Assembly (NCBI GenBank): GCA_963934795.1
Contig: CAWWAF010000120.1
Location: forward strand, 1-10,621
Origin: UBA8438 sp963934795
GTDB taxonomy: Bacteria; Acidobacteriota; Vicinamibacteria; Vicinamibacterales; UBA8438
Reading direction: 5' to 3'
DNA: 10,621 nt
Shown: positions 1 through 6,904 of the stretch, piece by piece
Numbering within the stretch: the first letter of the stretch is position 1
How the letters are laid out: each line of letters opens with the position of its first letter
Notes under the pieces: model-generated
The model's input: the letters and a program-made list of their open reading frames with translations, nothing else
Databases searched by the model: none
What the model was told of the DNA's origin: nothing
Program-made: the position numbers and the translations under genes

Positions 1-48
1 CTGAATGACGCTCGCTGCTGCAGGACTTCACACGTCGTACGTGACCCG

Positions 49-63
49 CCCGCCCACGGCGGG
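49..63. repeat. Short GC-rich inverted repeat
   Basis: CCCGCC (49-54) and GGCGGG (58-63) are perfectly complementary around the three-base loop CAC. The hairpin lies upstream of the first gene. No T-run follows on either strand, so it is at best a weak terminator for a gene left of the window. It could equally be chance in GC-rich DNA. Confidence 0.3.
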
Positions 64-86
64 GAAATAGGCGCCCTCGGACCCTG

Positions 87-104
87 ACCGTCGGTGTCGA
101 CGGT
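87..104. promoter_or_regulatory. Candidate operator: 7-bp inverted repeat at the -10 box
   Basis: ACCGTCG (87-93), a GTGT spacer (94-97) and CGACGGT (98-104) form a perfect inverted repeat. It ends on the first base of the -10-like TATGAT (104-109) and fills the spacer region of the putative promoter of the hydrolase gene at 118. A repressor bound here would block RNA polymerase. As RNA it would mostly lie upstream of the expected transcript start, so an operator is more likely than an attenuator. No regulator family is recognised from the half-site. Confidence 0.35.
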
Positions 105-109
105 ATGAT
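104..109 (+). promoter_or_regulatory. Candidate -10 element, possibly leaderless transcript
   Basis: TATGAT matches the sigma-70 -10 consensus at five of six positions. It ends eight bases before the ATG at 118, so a start about seven bases downstream would give an mRNA beginning essentially at the start codon. No Shine-Dalgarno-like sequence lies between this box and the ATG. The -35 region is poor (CCTGAC or CTGACC around 83-89, with short spacing). The call rests on the -10 match and its position. Confidence 0.35.
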
Positions 110-117
110 CGGCTCCA

Positions 118-2187
118 ATGGAGAGACGATATCCCGCCTTGAGGCTCATAGCCCAGGCGATGGTGATCTGCCTGTGCGTCATCGGTGCGGCTGCGCCGGT
201 GGACGCCCGAGTCGCGCGGTTCGTCGTAGAGCGCACCACGCCGTATGGCGAGGGCAGGACGTTCGGTGACGCGGGCCAATTTGAACGACTTGAGGGGACG
301 GCATACTTCGAGGTTGATCCCAACGATCCGCTCAACGCGGTCATTGTGAACCTCGACCGCGCCCCCCGCAACGGGCGGGGCCTGGTGGAGTTCAGCGCAC
401 CGTTTGTCCTCATCAAGCCGGTCGACGGCACGCGGGGCAACGACAAGCTGCTGTTCGGCCTCAACAATCGCGGACTGGCGATCGAGATCCCGTTCCAGAG
501 TTTTCCGCCAGTGCCGATCGGATCGACCGACGTCGGGGACGGGCTCCTCTTCAAGCTGGGTTTCTCGTTTGTCGACGCCGGGTGGGCGGGCGACATCGAG
601 ACGACGGAGACGCGTCTCGGCGCCACCCTGCCCATCGCGGTCCAACCCGACGGCAGCGCCATCGTCGCCCCGATCCGGATCGAATATCGAGGCGACGGTT
701 ACACCTTCAACTTGAAGGGCGACGAACGGTTTGTGAGCTACGAGACGTCCACAACCGACACCTCGGCATCAACCCTGATTGCCCACGACGAACAGGAGGG
801 GACGCGGACGCCTGTTGCGGCCGACGGCTGGGCGTTCGGGCGGTGTCCGACCGGCCGCGCGTCACTCACTGCCTCCACCACGGACATCTGCCTGTTCGAC
901 GGGTTTGACCCGAACACGCGCTACGAGCTGACGTATCCGGCCAAGAATCCGTGGGTCATGGGCCTCAGCTACGCGGTCGTCCGTGACCTGACCGCATTTC
1001 TACGTTACGCAACAGCGGACGACGAAGGCAGCCCGAACCCGCTCCACAGTGCCGGACGATCGCTGCGACGGGTGTACGGGCTCGGCATCTCCTCGACCGG
1101 CATGTTCCTCCGTGATTTTCTGTATCTCGGATTCAACGAGAGTGAACAACGACGTCAAGTCTTCGACGCTGTGCGCATTCACATCGCGGGTACGCACCGG
1201 CTGTTCGCCAACGTCGAATTTGCCGACCCGAACGTCTATGCCCGCCAGGACCACAAATCGGATTTCACGTCACACTCGATCGCGCCACTCACCTACGCCG
1301 TGACGACCGACCCGATTTCGGGTATCCGCGACGGCATCCTGAAGAGACCCAAGACCGACCCGCTCGTGTTTCACATCGATTCGCAGAACGAGTTCTGGCA
1401 GATGAATGCCTCGCTCAATGTGCACGACGGCGTCGGCGACCCCGTGCCGATCCCGGACAGCGTGCGGCTGTACAGCATGTCGAGCCATTCGCACGGTGGT
1501 GCCGCCGGAGTGGCCGCGCGCCCGACCGACCGTGGCATTTGCGCGAACCCGACCAACAGCGCGTCCAGTTCCGCACCGCTCATGCGTGCACTGCTGGTGG
1601 CACTCGACGCGTGGGCGGATAGAGGGATCGAACCACCGGCGTCCTCCTACCCCGACGTTCGAAACGGCACGCTGGTGACACGTGAAGCCGCCGCCGATGT
1701 CTTTCCGCGCATTCCCGCCGTGTCATTCCCCACGGTGCTCAACGAGCTCTACACCTTCGACCACGGTCCGCTGTTCTCCTCACGTGGTGGGCGGTTGACC
1801 CTGATCCCGCCCGTCCGGGGACGACAGTACGAGGTGCTCGTCCCACTGCCGGACCGCGACGGGCATGATGTGGCGGGGGTGAAAACGATCGACATCGCGG
1901 TGCCGGTTGGTACCAACACCGGATGGAACCTGCTGGCTCCCGGTCCGCGGGGCGATGACCTGTGCGGGTTGAACGGCTCGTTCTTTCCGTTCGCGGCGAC
2001 GCAGGAGGAGCGTCTGGAGAACGACGACCCTCGCCGCTCACTGGAAGAGCGCTACGGGGACCACGCGGGCTTCGTGGACGCGGTTCGACGTGCCAGCGAC
2101 AGAGCCGTGGCCGACCGCACGCTCCTCGATGAAGACGCCCAAGCCATCCTCGAGATCGCCGAGGCCAGCGACATCCTTCTCCCCTAA
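118..2187 (+). CDS. Secreted alpha/beta hydrolase domain protein
   Basis: This 689-residue protein resembles the large 'alpha/beta hydrolase domain' family (PF20091 type), which is mostly uncharacterised and presumed to be esterases or lipases. Residues 1-30 look like a Sec signal peptide: basic ERR, a hydrophobic core, then an Ala-rich cleavage region. The nucleophile elbow is GISSTG at 323-328, making Ser325 the likely catalytic serine, followed by the family-typical RDFLYLGFNE. Glu425 (in NEFWQ) and a His in SHSHG (456-460) are candidates for the rest of the triad by position. Full length and intact. The ATG start is chosen because it gives a proper signal peptide and sits just after a -10-like box; no ribosome binding site is seen. 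Its stop overlaps the stop of the converging gene at 2184-3200. The neighbouring exported epoxide hydrolase suggests a shared extracytoplasmic substrate (inference). Confidence 0.85.
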   Translation: MERRYPALRLIAQAMVICLCVIGAAAPVDARVARFVVERTTPYGEGRTFGDAGQFERLEGTAYFEVDPNDPLNAVIVNLDRAPRNGRGLVEFSAPFVLIKPVDGTRGNDKLLFGLNNRGLAIEIPFQSFPPVPIGSTDVGDGLLFKLGFSFVDAGWAGDIETTETRLGATLPIAVQPDGSAIVAPIRIEYRGDGYTFNLKGDERFVSYETSTTDTSASTLIAHDEQEGTRTPVAADGWAFGRCPTGRASLTASTTDICLFDGFDPNTRYELTYPAKNPWVMGLSYAVVRDLTAFLRYATADDEGSPNPLHSAGRSLRRVYGLGISSTGMFLRDFLYLGFNESEQRRQVFDAVRIHIAGTHRLFANVEFADPNVYARQDHKSDFTSHSIAPLTYAVTTDPISGIRDGILKRPKTDPLVFHIDSQNEFWQMNASLNVHDGVGDPVPIPDSVRLYSMSSHSHGGAAGVAARPTDRGICANPTNSASSSAPLMRALLVALDAWADRGIEPPASSYPDVRNGTLVTREAAADVFPRIPAVSFPTVLNELYTFDHGPLFSSRGGRLTLIPPVRGRQYEVLVPLPDRDGHDVAGVKTIDIAVPVGTNTGWNLLAPGPRGDDLCGLNGSFFPFAATQEERLENDDPRRSLEERYGDHAGFVDAVRRASDRAVADRTLLDEDAQAILEIAEASDILLP

Positions 2188-3200
2188 CGCTCTGACTCGC
2201 GCTCGCCGGTGAGAATGTTCGTCATGGTGTAGTTGCCCTCGTGGCAGGCGAACTCGTACATCAGTTCGCCCGGTGCCAGCGAAGTGGCCGGGAACTCGCC
2301 CGAAATGCTCTGGGTCCACTGCGTGGGGTCGTCAACCGTGAACTCGTAGCGTACCGAACCGGCGTCAACCCGGGTGAACCGCTCGGTGATGGTGATGGTG
2401 TCGTCGGTGCGGCCGTTCGCCGCCCGCAACAGGAACACGTCGCCACCCGCGGTCCCGGGCAAGGCCCCGGTGCCGGCGTTTGACTCGGTCCGTCGGATGT
2501 TGCGGGTCTCGACGACAAGTGTGTCTCCCTCCCAATGCCCGCGTGGACTCCCGATCCACTGCCGCATCGTCGTCGGCAGCTGCGCCCGATCGTCGAGCGG
2601 GATGATGCGCGTGTCGTGGATCATCTCGAAATGAAGCACGACGTAACCGGGGGCCTGGAAGACCATGAAGTTGTTGTTGTAGAACGTCGGCAGCATCGGC
2701 GGCCCGGCCGACCAGAACAGGCACCGGTCGTTCAGCTCGAGGTCGCCCCATGTCTCGAACGGTCCGGAACCTGGGAACGACGCGCCATGCGCCTCGTGGC
2801 GTTGCTGTCCGTCTGGCGTCCGGGGCGGCAGCTGCCCGTTTGGCGGATCGACCACGAGCGACGTGCGACGGCTCGGTCGGGTGCCAGGGTCGAGCCAGAA
2901 GTTGTTGTAGGCGCCGACATTGCCACCGGCCTCGGCTCGGACAGCCGGCGCGTCCAGCAGTTGCTGGTTGAATTCGAGGGCGGCCTGCTCTTGCGCGGCC
3001 ACCTCTTCATCGGTCAGAAACTCCTTGTCGCCCAGGTCGTCGGGTCGCAGCAGTGGCGTGGTGGTCTTGAAGGTGTAGGTGCCCTGTAGATCGGGGTCAC
3101 CCCATGGCGTCTGCTGCCCGCTCTGACCGACCACATCGGTCGGCATCAACCCGCCCAGTGCGACCACACATACCGACGCTACAAGAATTCGCCTACCCAT
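2184..3200 (-). CDS. Exported protein of unknown function (protein A, related to protein B)
   Basis: A 338-residue protein of a family I know only as uncharacterised. Residues 1-26 form a Sec signal peptide (GRRILVASVCVVALGGL core, cleavage probably near VVG-QS). The mature part has WGDPDLQGTYTF (33-44), RTSLVVDP (112-119), YNNN with FQAP (174-184), RIIPLDD (198-204), a very conserved GHWEGDTLVVE (221-231), ERFTRV (273-278), YEFTVDDP (285-292) and YEFACHEGNY (315-324). Most of these blocks recur in protein B at 5818-6738. The reading frame is open further upstream, but the ATG at 3198-3200 is chosen: GGAGG lies seven bases before it (3208-3212) and the signal peptide starts there. It follows the epoxide hydrolase by 55 bases on the same strand, so co-transcription is likely. 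A beta-rich ligand-binding or enzymatic fold is possible, but no catalytic motif is recognised. Confidence 0.85.
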   Translation of the reverse strand: MGRRILVASVCVVALGGLMPTDVVGQSGQQTPWGDPDLQGTYTFKTTTPLLRPDDLGDKEFLTDEEVAAQEQAALEFNQQLLDAPAVRAEAGGNVGAYNNFWLDPGTRPSRRTSLVVDPPNGQLPPRTPDGQQRHEAHGASFPGSGPFETWGDLELNDRCLFWSAGPPMLPTFYNNNFMVFQAPGYVVLHFEMIHDTRIIPLDDRAQLPTTMRQWIGSPRGHWEGDTLVVETRNIRRTESNAGTGALPGTAGGDVFLLRAANGRTDDTITITERFTRVDAGSVRYEFTVDDPTQWTQSISGEFPATSLAPGELMYEFACHEGNYTMTNILTGERESER

Positions 3201-3207
3201 TCTGCTG

Positions 3208-3212
3208 CCTCC
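3208..3212 (-). promoter_or_regulatory. Shine-Dalgarno deciding the start of protein A
   Basis: Read on the minus strand this is GGAGG, seven bases before the ATG at 3198-3200. It is the strongest ribosome binding site in the window and rules out the longer N-terminal extension that the open frame would allow. Confidence 0.75.
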
Positions 3213-3255
3213 GTATTCACGAGTTACCTGCAACGACTCCGCGCACGCCCTCACG

Positions 3256-4542
3256 CTACCGGAGAGGACGGAAGAACGCGCGGAGGTCCTGCACAAGAAG
3301 TTCCGGCTCTTCAATCGTGGCAAAGTGCCCTCCCGTGTCGAACACCGACCAGTGCGTAACATGCTCGGGCGGATCCGCGACGTAGGACCGCGGGATATTG
3401 CCACGGAACGGGTCTCGGACGAACTCGGCCATGCCGCCCGGCACGCGCACGGGGCCGGCGGCCACGGTGCGGTTGAGCGAGCTGTCCTGCGCGTTCGCGT
3501 GGTAATACCGCACGCTCGTGCCGATGCTGTTCGTGTACCAGAACATCGAAACCAGCGTCAGGATCTGGTCTTTCGTAAACCGCGTTTCCACGTCGCCGTG
3601 CGAATCGCTCCACGCGCGCAACTTCTCCGTCAGCCACGCGGCAAGTCCCACGGGCGAATCGGTCAGCCCATACGCCAATGTCTGTGGCCGGGTCTGCTGG
3701 ATACGCTGGTAGCCAGTCTCGTCGACGGCGAAGGCCGCGGCCCGGGCCTGGTACTCGCGCTCGGCGTCCGTTTCCGGCTCGCGGTCCTGCGGTCCCGGCG
3801 AACCGGTCCAGTAGACCCCAACGAGCCGATCCGGAAAACGCGCCCCCAGCTGACGCGTGACCCCTGCCCCCCAGTCGTTGCCGTAGGCGCCGTACCGTTG
3901 ATACCCGAGGCGCGCCATGAGCGCCGCCCACAGCTCGGCGGTTCTCCCCATGTCGGTGCCCTCGGCCGGCTCCCCCGAAAAGCCGAACCCGGGAATCGAG
4001 GGCACCACCACATCGAAGGCATCGGCCGCGACGCCGCCATGAGCCGCCGGGTCCGTCAACGCGCGCACCGACGGCAGCATCTCCCACATGGACCCGGGCC
4101 ACCCGTGCGTTCCCACCAGTGGCAGCCTCGATGGCCCGCGCCCCTGCTGGTGAACAAAATGGATGCGCTGTCCATCAATCGTCGTCCTGAAGTGGTCGAA
4201 CGTGTTGAGTTCGGCCTCGTGGCGACGCCAGTCGTATTCATCCCGCCAGTAGGCGACCAGCTCTTGCAGATACGCACGGTCGGTGCCGTAGGCCCACGCG
4301 TCCCCGGGGGTGTCCGCCGGCCAGCGAACAGTACGCAATCGACGCTGCAGGTCCTCGATCGCAGCATCGCTGACCCGAATCTCGTAAGGCTCAATGTCGG
4401 ACTGCGTCACCCCGGACGCGCGCACCTGCGGCGGGACGAGACCCGGCAGACGACCGGTCGCCGCCAAGCCGGCCGCCGTGCCAGCGGCGCCCATGGCCTT
4501 CAGGAGGCTCCGGCGATCGATCGTGCGCGGTACTGATGTCAT
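3256..4542 (-). CDS. Tat-exported epoxide hydrolase (EHN-type alpha/beta hydrolase)
   Basis: A 428-residue epoxide hydrolase of the microsomal/juvenile-hormone type, hydrolysing an epoxide to a vicinal diol through an alkyl-enzyme ester. Residues 10-16 (RRSLLKA) followed by an Ala/Gly-rich stretch to about 42 form a twin-arginine signal. An EHN-type lid segment starts near EPYEIRVSDAAI (51-62). The oxyanion loop is HGWPGS (146-151) and the nucleophile elbow GNDWGA (221-226) puts Asp223 as nucleophile. Family-typical cap residues are Tyr278 and Tyr347, with PQTLAYGLTDSPVGLAAWL at 286-304. The base is His406 in GGHF; Asp377 in FVRD sits where many relatives have Glu. The ATG at 4542 is preferred over an in-frame GTG at 4575 because it gives a compact Tat n-region. 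Neither start has a strong ribosome binding site. It lies 55 bases upstream of protein A and 205 bases downstream of the crotonase. Export to the periplasm is predicted from the signal only. Confidence 0.88.
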   Translation of the reverse strand: MTSVPRTIDRRSLLKAMGAAGTAAGLAATGRLPGLVPPQVRASGVTQSDIEPYEIRVSDAAIEDLQRRLRTVRWPADTPGDAWAYGTDRAYLQELVAYWRDEYDWRRHEAELNTFDHFRTTIDGQRIHFVHQQGRGPSRLPLVGTHGWPGSMWEMLPSVRALTDPAAHGGVAADAFDVVVPSIPGFGFSGEPAEGTDMGRTAELWAALMARLGYQRYGAYGNDWGAGVTRQLGARFPDRLVGVYWTGSPGPQDREPETDAEREYQARAAAFAVDETGYQRIQQTRPQTLAYGLTDSPVGLAAWLTEKLRAWSDSHGDVETRFTKDQILTLVSMFWYTNSIGTSVRYYHANAQDSSLNRTVAAGPVRVPGGMAEFVRDPFRGNIPRSYVADPPEHVTHWSVFDTGGHFATIEEPELLVQDLRAFFRPLR

Positions 4543-4747
4543 CGCTCTGTCAGGTGCCACCACACTGCGGGTCACGCGGCTGCATTCGCACCGCGCGTCT
4601 CAACAGCAATGTCGACTGAGGATAGACCAACTCGCGCATGCTGAAATACCGCGCAACCAGCTAGGCACAATTGCCAAATCGTACATAGTCGCCCGGCACC
4701 CAAGCCCGTCCCAGGGGTCATTGACCTGTGAGGGTTGGCGCGCGCCG

Positions 4748-5539
4748 CTATGTTCCCGTGTAACGGGGCGGACGTTTTTCGGCAAAGGCCCGCGGGCCTT
4801 CCTTCCCGTCTTCCGTAGCAATCAGACGGTCCTGCATGACCTGCTCAAAACGCAGGCCTTCGTCCAACGGCATGTACTGGCCGCGCACGGCGAGCTCTTT
4901 GATGGCGCGCACCGCAAGGGGCGCCATTGACGCCAGTTCGCCAGCCCGTTCCATCGCCACGTCCAGGACCCTGTCGTGCGGTACGACCTCGTTGATGAGG
5001 CCGAAGTGCGCGGCCCGCTCGGCCGTGAGGCGCCGGGCCAACAACAGCATCTCCATCGCAATCGGATAGGGCAACTGACGGATGGTGCGCTGCGTGCCAC
5101 CGTTCCCGGGGAGAATGCCGCGTTTGACCTCGGACAGATCGAACGACGCATGCTCCGAGGCCACGCGAATATCCGTGGCCAGCAGCAGGGTCATCCCACC
5201 CGCTAGACAGAGGCCGTTGACCGCCGCCACCACCGGCTTCCACACCTCGAGCCCGCGGTTCAAAATCTGGTCGCTCTGGGTCTGCCAGAATTCGTAGGCC
5301 GCGCGCTCGCGGAACATACTTTTCAGGTCCGCGCCGGCGGAAAACACTTGTCGCTCCGGTGACCGGTTGGGTTGCGGGGCCCCTGTGACCACCGCGACCC
5401 AGATGTCCGGATTGTCACGCACCTCGATCCAGGACTCGGACAGCTGGGTGTACATCGACGCCGTCATCGAGTTGAGCGCGTCCGGCCGACTGATCGTGAT
5501 CGTGGCAATGCGATCCGCGACGTCGAATTCAATACTCAT
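4748..5539 (-). CDS. Enoyl-CoA hydratase/isomerase family protein (crotonase fold)
   Basis: A 263-residue cytoplasmic crotonase-superfamily enzyme of normal length. The CoA and oxyanion-hole segment FSAGADLK is at 66-73 and the second backbone oxyanion segment GLCLAGG at 109-115. It is followed by the usual ATDIRVASEHASFDLSEVKRG region and a GGTQR helix start (147-151). The C-terminal EGPRAFAEKRPP (247-258) is typical of the family. By alignment to rat mitochondrial enoyl-CoA hydratase, Glu137 corresponds to catalytic Glu164, whereas the Glu144 position is Thr117. Water addition to a simple enoyl-CoA is therefore uncertain. Isomerase, hydrolase or lyase activity on an acyl-CoA is also possible. 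The start has a GAGG four bases upstream of the ATG. The gene is divergent from protein B and 205 bases upstream of the epoxide hydrolase, so it may head its own transcript. Substrate unknown. Confidence 0.9.
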   Translation of the reverse strand: MSIEFDVADRIATITISRPDALNSMTASMYTQLSESWIEVRDNPDIWVAVVTGAPQPNRSPERQVFSAGADLKSMFRERAAYEFWQTQSDQILNRGLEVWKPVVAAVNGLCLAGGMTLLLATDIRVASEHASFDLSEVKRGILPGNGGTQRTIRQLPYPIAMEMLLLARRLTAERAAHFGLINEVVPHDRVLDVAMERAGELASMAPLAVRAIKELAVRGQYMPLDEGLRFEQVMQDRLIATEDGKEGPRAFAEKRPPRYTGT

Positions 5540-5706
5540 AGAACCTCGGTCCCCTCAGCAGGCCTCGAACAGCCCGGCCGCGCCCATCCCCTTGCCTCGA
5601 CGTTTCCTCTTCCCGTTGGACTCGGCCGGCGCGCGGCGCGTCATTGTATCCGATGCCACCGCACCGCTGGTTCTTCGTCCGGGTGCGCGGTCGCCATGAA
5701 GCCGGC

Positions 5707-5719
5707 GGTCACGGTGACC
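5707..5719. promoter_or_regulatory. Perfect 13-bp palindrome in a divergent intergenic region
   Basis: GGTCAC (5707-5712), a central G, and GTGACC (5714-5719) form a perfect interrupted palindrome. It lies in the 278-base region (5540-5817) between the divergent crotonase and protein B starts, about 100 bases upstream of protein B and 170 upstream of the crotonase. Its location suits a regulator binding site serving one or both promoters. No matching copy was noticed elsewhere in the window. Apart from this site I see nothing convincing in the interval. Confidence 0.35.
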
Positions 5720-5817
5720 ACCACGGCCATGGCTGAGGTGAGCAGCGCTTCCAGCCGTGGTCCTCCGAGCTCTGCGTGGGGGTTGTGTCAATATGGGTCG
5801 CCGATCCCACCCACACC

Positions 5818-6738
5818 ATGACTCGTTGGAACATCGCGATCGTCGGCGCCATTGCGGCACTGGTCGTCTGGACGTCGGGGCCGGGAGCTCAGACGGCGGA
5901 CGCACCTCGAACCGCATGGGGGGCCCCTGATCTGAGCGGCATCTGGGACTACCGATCGCTCACGCCGCTGTCGCGATTGGAGGCGTTCAAGGACCGGGCG
6001 GTGCTGTCTGAAGAGGAGTCGTCGGCCTTCGTGCGTGGCTTCCAGCAGAACCGAGAGCGGTTCGCCCCTCCCTTCCAGCGGGCGTTCGTCGACCGCGGGG
6101 ACACCACTGTTCCCGATCGCCGCAGTTCGCTCATCATCGACCCACTCACCGGTCGGTATCCGCGCCCGGTGCCGGGCGCGACGCAGCGGCGCGCGGCGTC
6201 CATCGGGTCCTATCGGACGGACGGCTTCGACTCCCACGAAGACCTCAACTTCATCGACCGATGCCTGGGGACCATGGGCTTTCCGATGGTGCCCGGTCCG
6301 TACAACAACAACGTGCAGATCTTCCAGACACCAGACACTGTCGCGATCCTCTCCGAGAGCGTGCACCTGGCACGGATCATTCCGCTGGACGGACGTCCTC
6401 ACGCGGGCCTTCCGCAGTTCAGCGGAGACGGACGTGGTCACTGGGAGGGCGATACGCTCGTGGTCGAGTCGATGAACTTCGACGGCGAACTCACGATGAT
6501 CGGCACCGAGCCACGGGGGATGGTCGAGCGCTTTACGCGTGTAGGCGACATGATGGAATACGAGTTCACTGTCGACGATCCCGAGATGTGGGAAGCGACC
6601 TGGACCGCGCGGGTGCCGATGCGGCGGACCGACGCCCCGTTGTTCGAATACGCCTGCCACGAGGGCAACTACAGCGTGGCGAACATTCTCACCACGGCGC
6701 GGGCAGAGGACCGAGCGGCGGTGGCCGGGTCACGATGA
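5818..6738 (+). CDS. Exported protein of unknown function (protein B, related to protein A)
   Basis: A 306-residue relative of the protein at 2184-3200. Residues 1-25 are a Sec signal peptide (MTRWN then a hydrophobic IAIVGAIAALVVW core, cleavage near GAQ-TA). Shared blocks in the same order are WGAPDLSGIWDY (34-45), SSLIIDPLTG (103-112), RC (148-149), YNNN with FQTP (162-172), ARIIPLDGR (185-193), GRGHWEGDTLVVES (205-218), ERFTRV (237-242), YEFTVDDP (248-255) and FEYACHEGNY (276-285). It lacks roughly 30 residues found in protein A, mainly around A's 235-270. The ATG at 5818 is chosen because it begins the signal peptide. An in-frame GTG at 5776 would add 14 residues before it, and neither has a clear ribosome binding site. 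Its stop overlaps by ATGA the start of the oxidoreductase remnant at 6735, and the SDR follows, so the three formed one operon. Function unknown. Confidence 0.82.
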   Translation: MTRWNIAIVGAIAALVVWTSGPGAQTADAPRTAWGAPDLSGIWDYRSLTPLSRLEAFKDRAVLSEEESSAFVRGFQQNRERFAPPFQRAFVDRGDTTVPDRRSSLIIDPLTGRYPRPVPGATQRRAASIGSYRTDGFDSHEDLNFIDRCLGTMGFPMVPGPYNNNVQIFQTPDTVAILSESVHLARIIPLDGRPHAGLPQFSGDGRGHWEGDTLVVESMNFDGELTMIGTEPRGMVERFTRVGDMMEYEFTVDDPEMWEATWTARVPMRRTDAPLFEYACHEGNYSVANILTTARAEDRAAVAGSR

Positions 6739-6904
6739 CTGGGGTCGCGATGCGTGACAACCGCTGTGTGGTGCTCACCGCCAGGCCGACCGGCGTCCCC
6801 GGACCCGCGAGCACATCCTTGACGGAATCGAGCAGGCGCCCGGCGCGGTGCAGATGCTCTACCGCGGGGAGAACCGGGGCAAGCTCGTGATCAAACTGGA
6901 CTGA
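6735..6904 (+). pseudogene. Collapsed medium-chain NADP-dependent oxidoreductase gene
   Basis: Two ends of one gene family are fused with most of the gene missing. From ATG 6735 (or in-frame 6750) the frame reads MRDNRCVVLTARPTGVP, the characteristic N-terminus of quinone reductase/prostaglandin-reductase-like zinc-independent medium-chain dehydrogenases. From about 6803, in another frame, the sequence reads TREHILDGIEQAP, then QMLYRGENRGKLVIKLD and a TGA at 6902-6904, the characteristic C-terminus of the same family. Normal members have about 330-340 residues; here only some 50 codons remain and the halves are out of frame, so no NADP-binding Rossmann domain survives. The junction lies about 6795-6810. 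The start overlaps the stop of protein B as ATGA, and the stop lies 11 bases before the SDR start, fitting an ancestral operon. A genuine deletion or an assembly collapse are both possible. Confidence 0.75.

Noticed and set aside
3201..3404. 68-residue N-terminal extension of protein A
   Set aside because: It overlaps the end of the epoxide hydrolase gene and would bury the signal peptide. GGAGG sits correctly before the internal ATG at 3200.
3325..4536. A 403-codon open frame on the plus strand opposite the epoxide hydrolase
   Set aside because: It is rich in Arg, Pro and His with no recognisable domain, and the minus strand encodes an unmistakable full-length epoxide hydrolase. High GC content gives long antisense frames.
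4543..4747. Promoter or operator upstream of the epoxide hydrolase (205 bases)
   Set aside because: TTGGCA and TATCCT-like boxes exist but not at workable spacing, and no inverted repeat above four base pairs stands out. Nothing could be supported.
5643..5730. A short minus-strand peptide of about 29 residues beginning MAVVVTVTAGFMATAH, and a TACAAT -10-like box (5643-5648) for the crotonase
   Set aside because: The peptide has a hydrophobic stretch but no ribosome binding site, no homologue I recognise and is too short to trust. The -10 box has no matching -35 at normal spacing.
5788..6660. A 290-codon open frame on the minus strand opposite protein B
   Set aside because: No signal, domain or ribosome binding site. 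Protein B on the plus strand has a signal peptide and conserved blocks shared with protein A.
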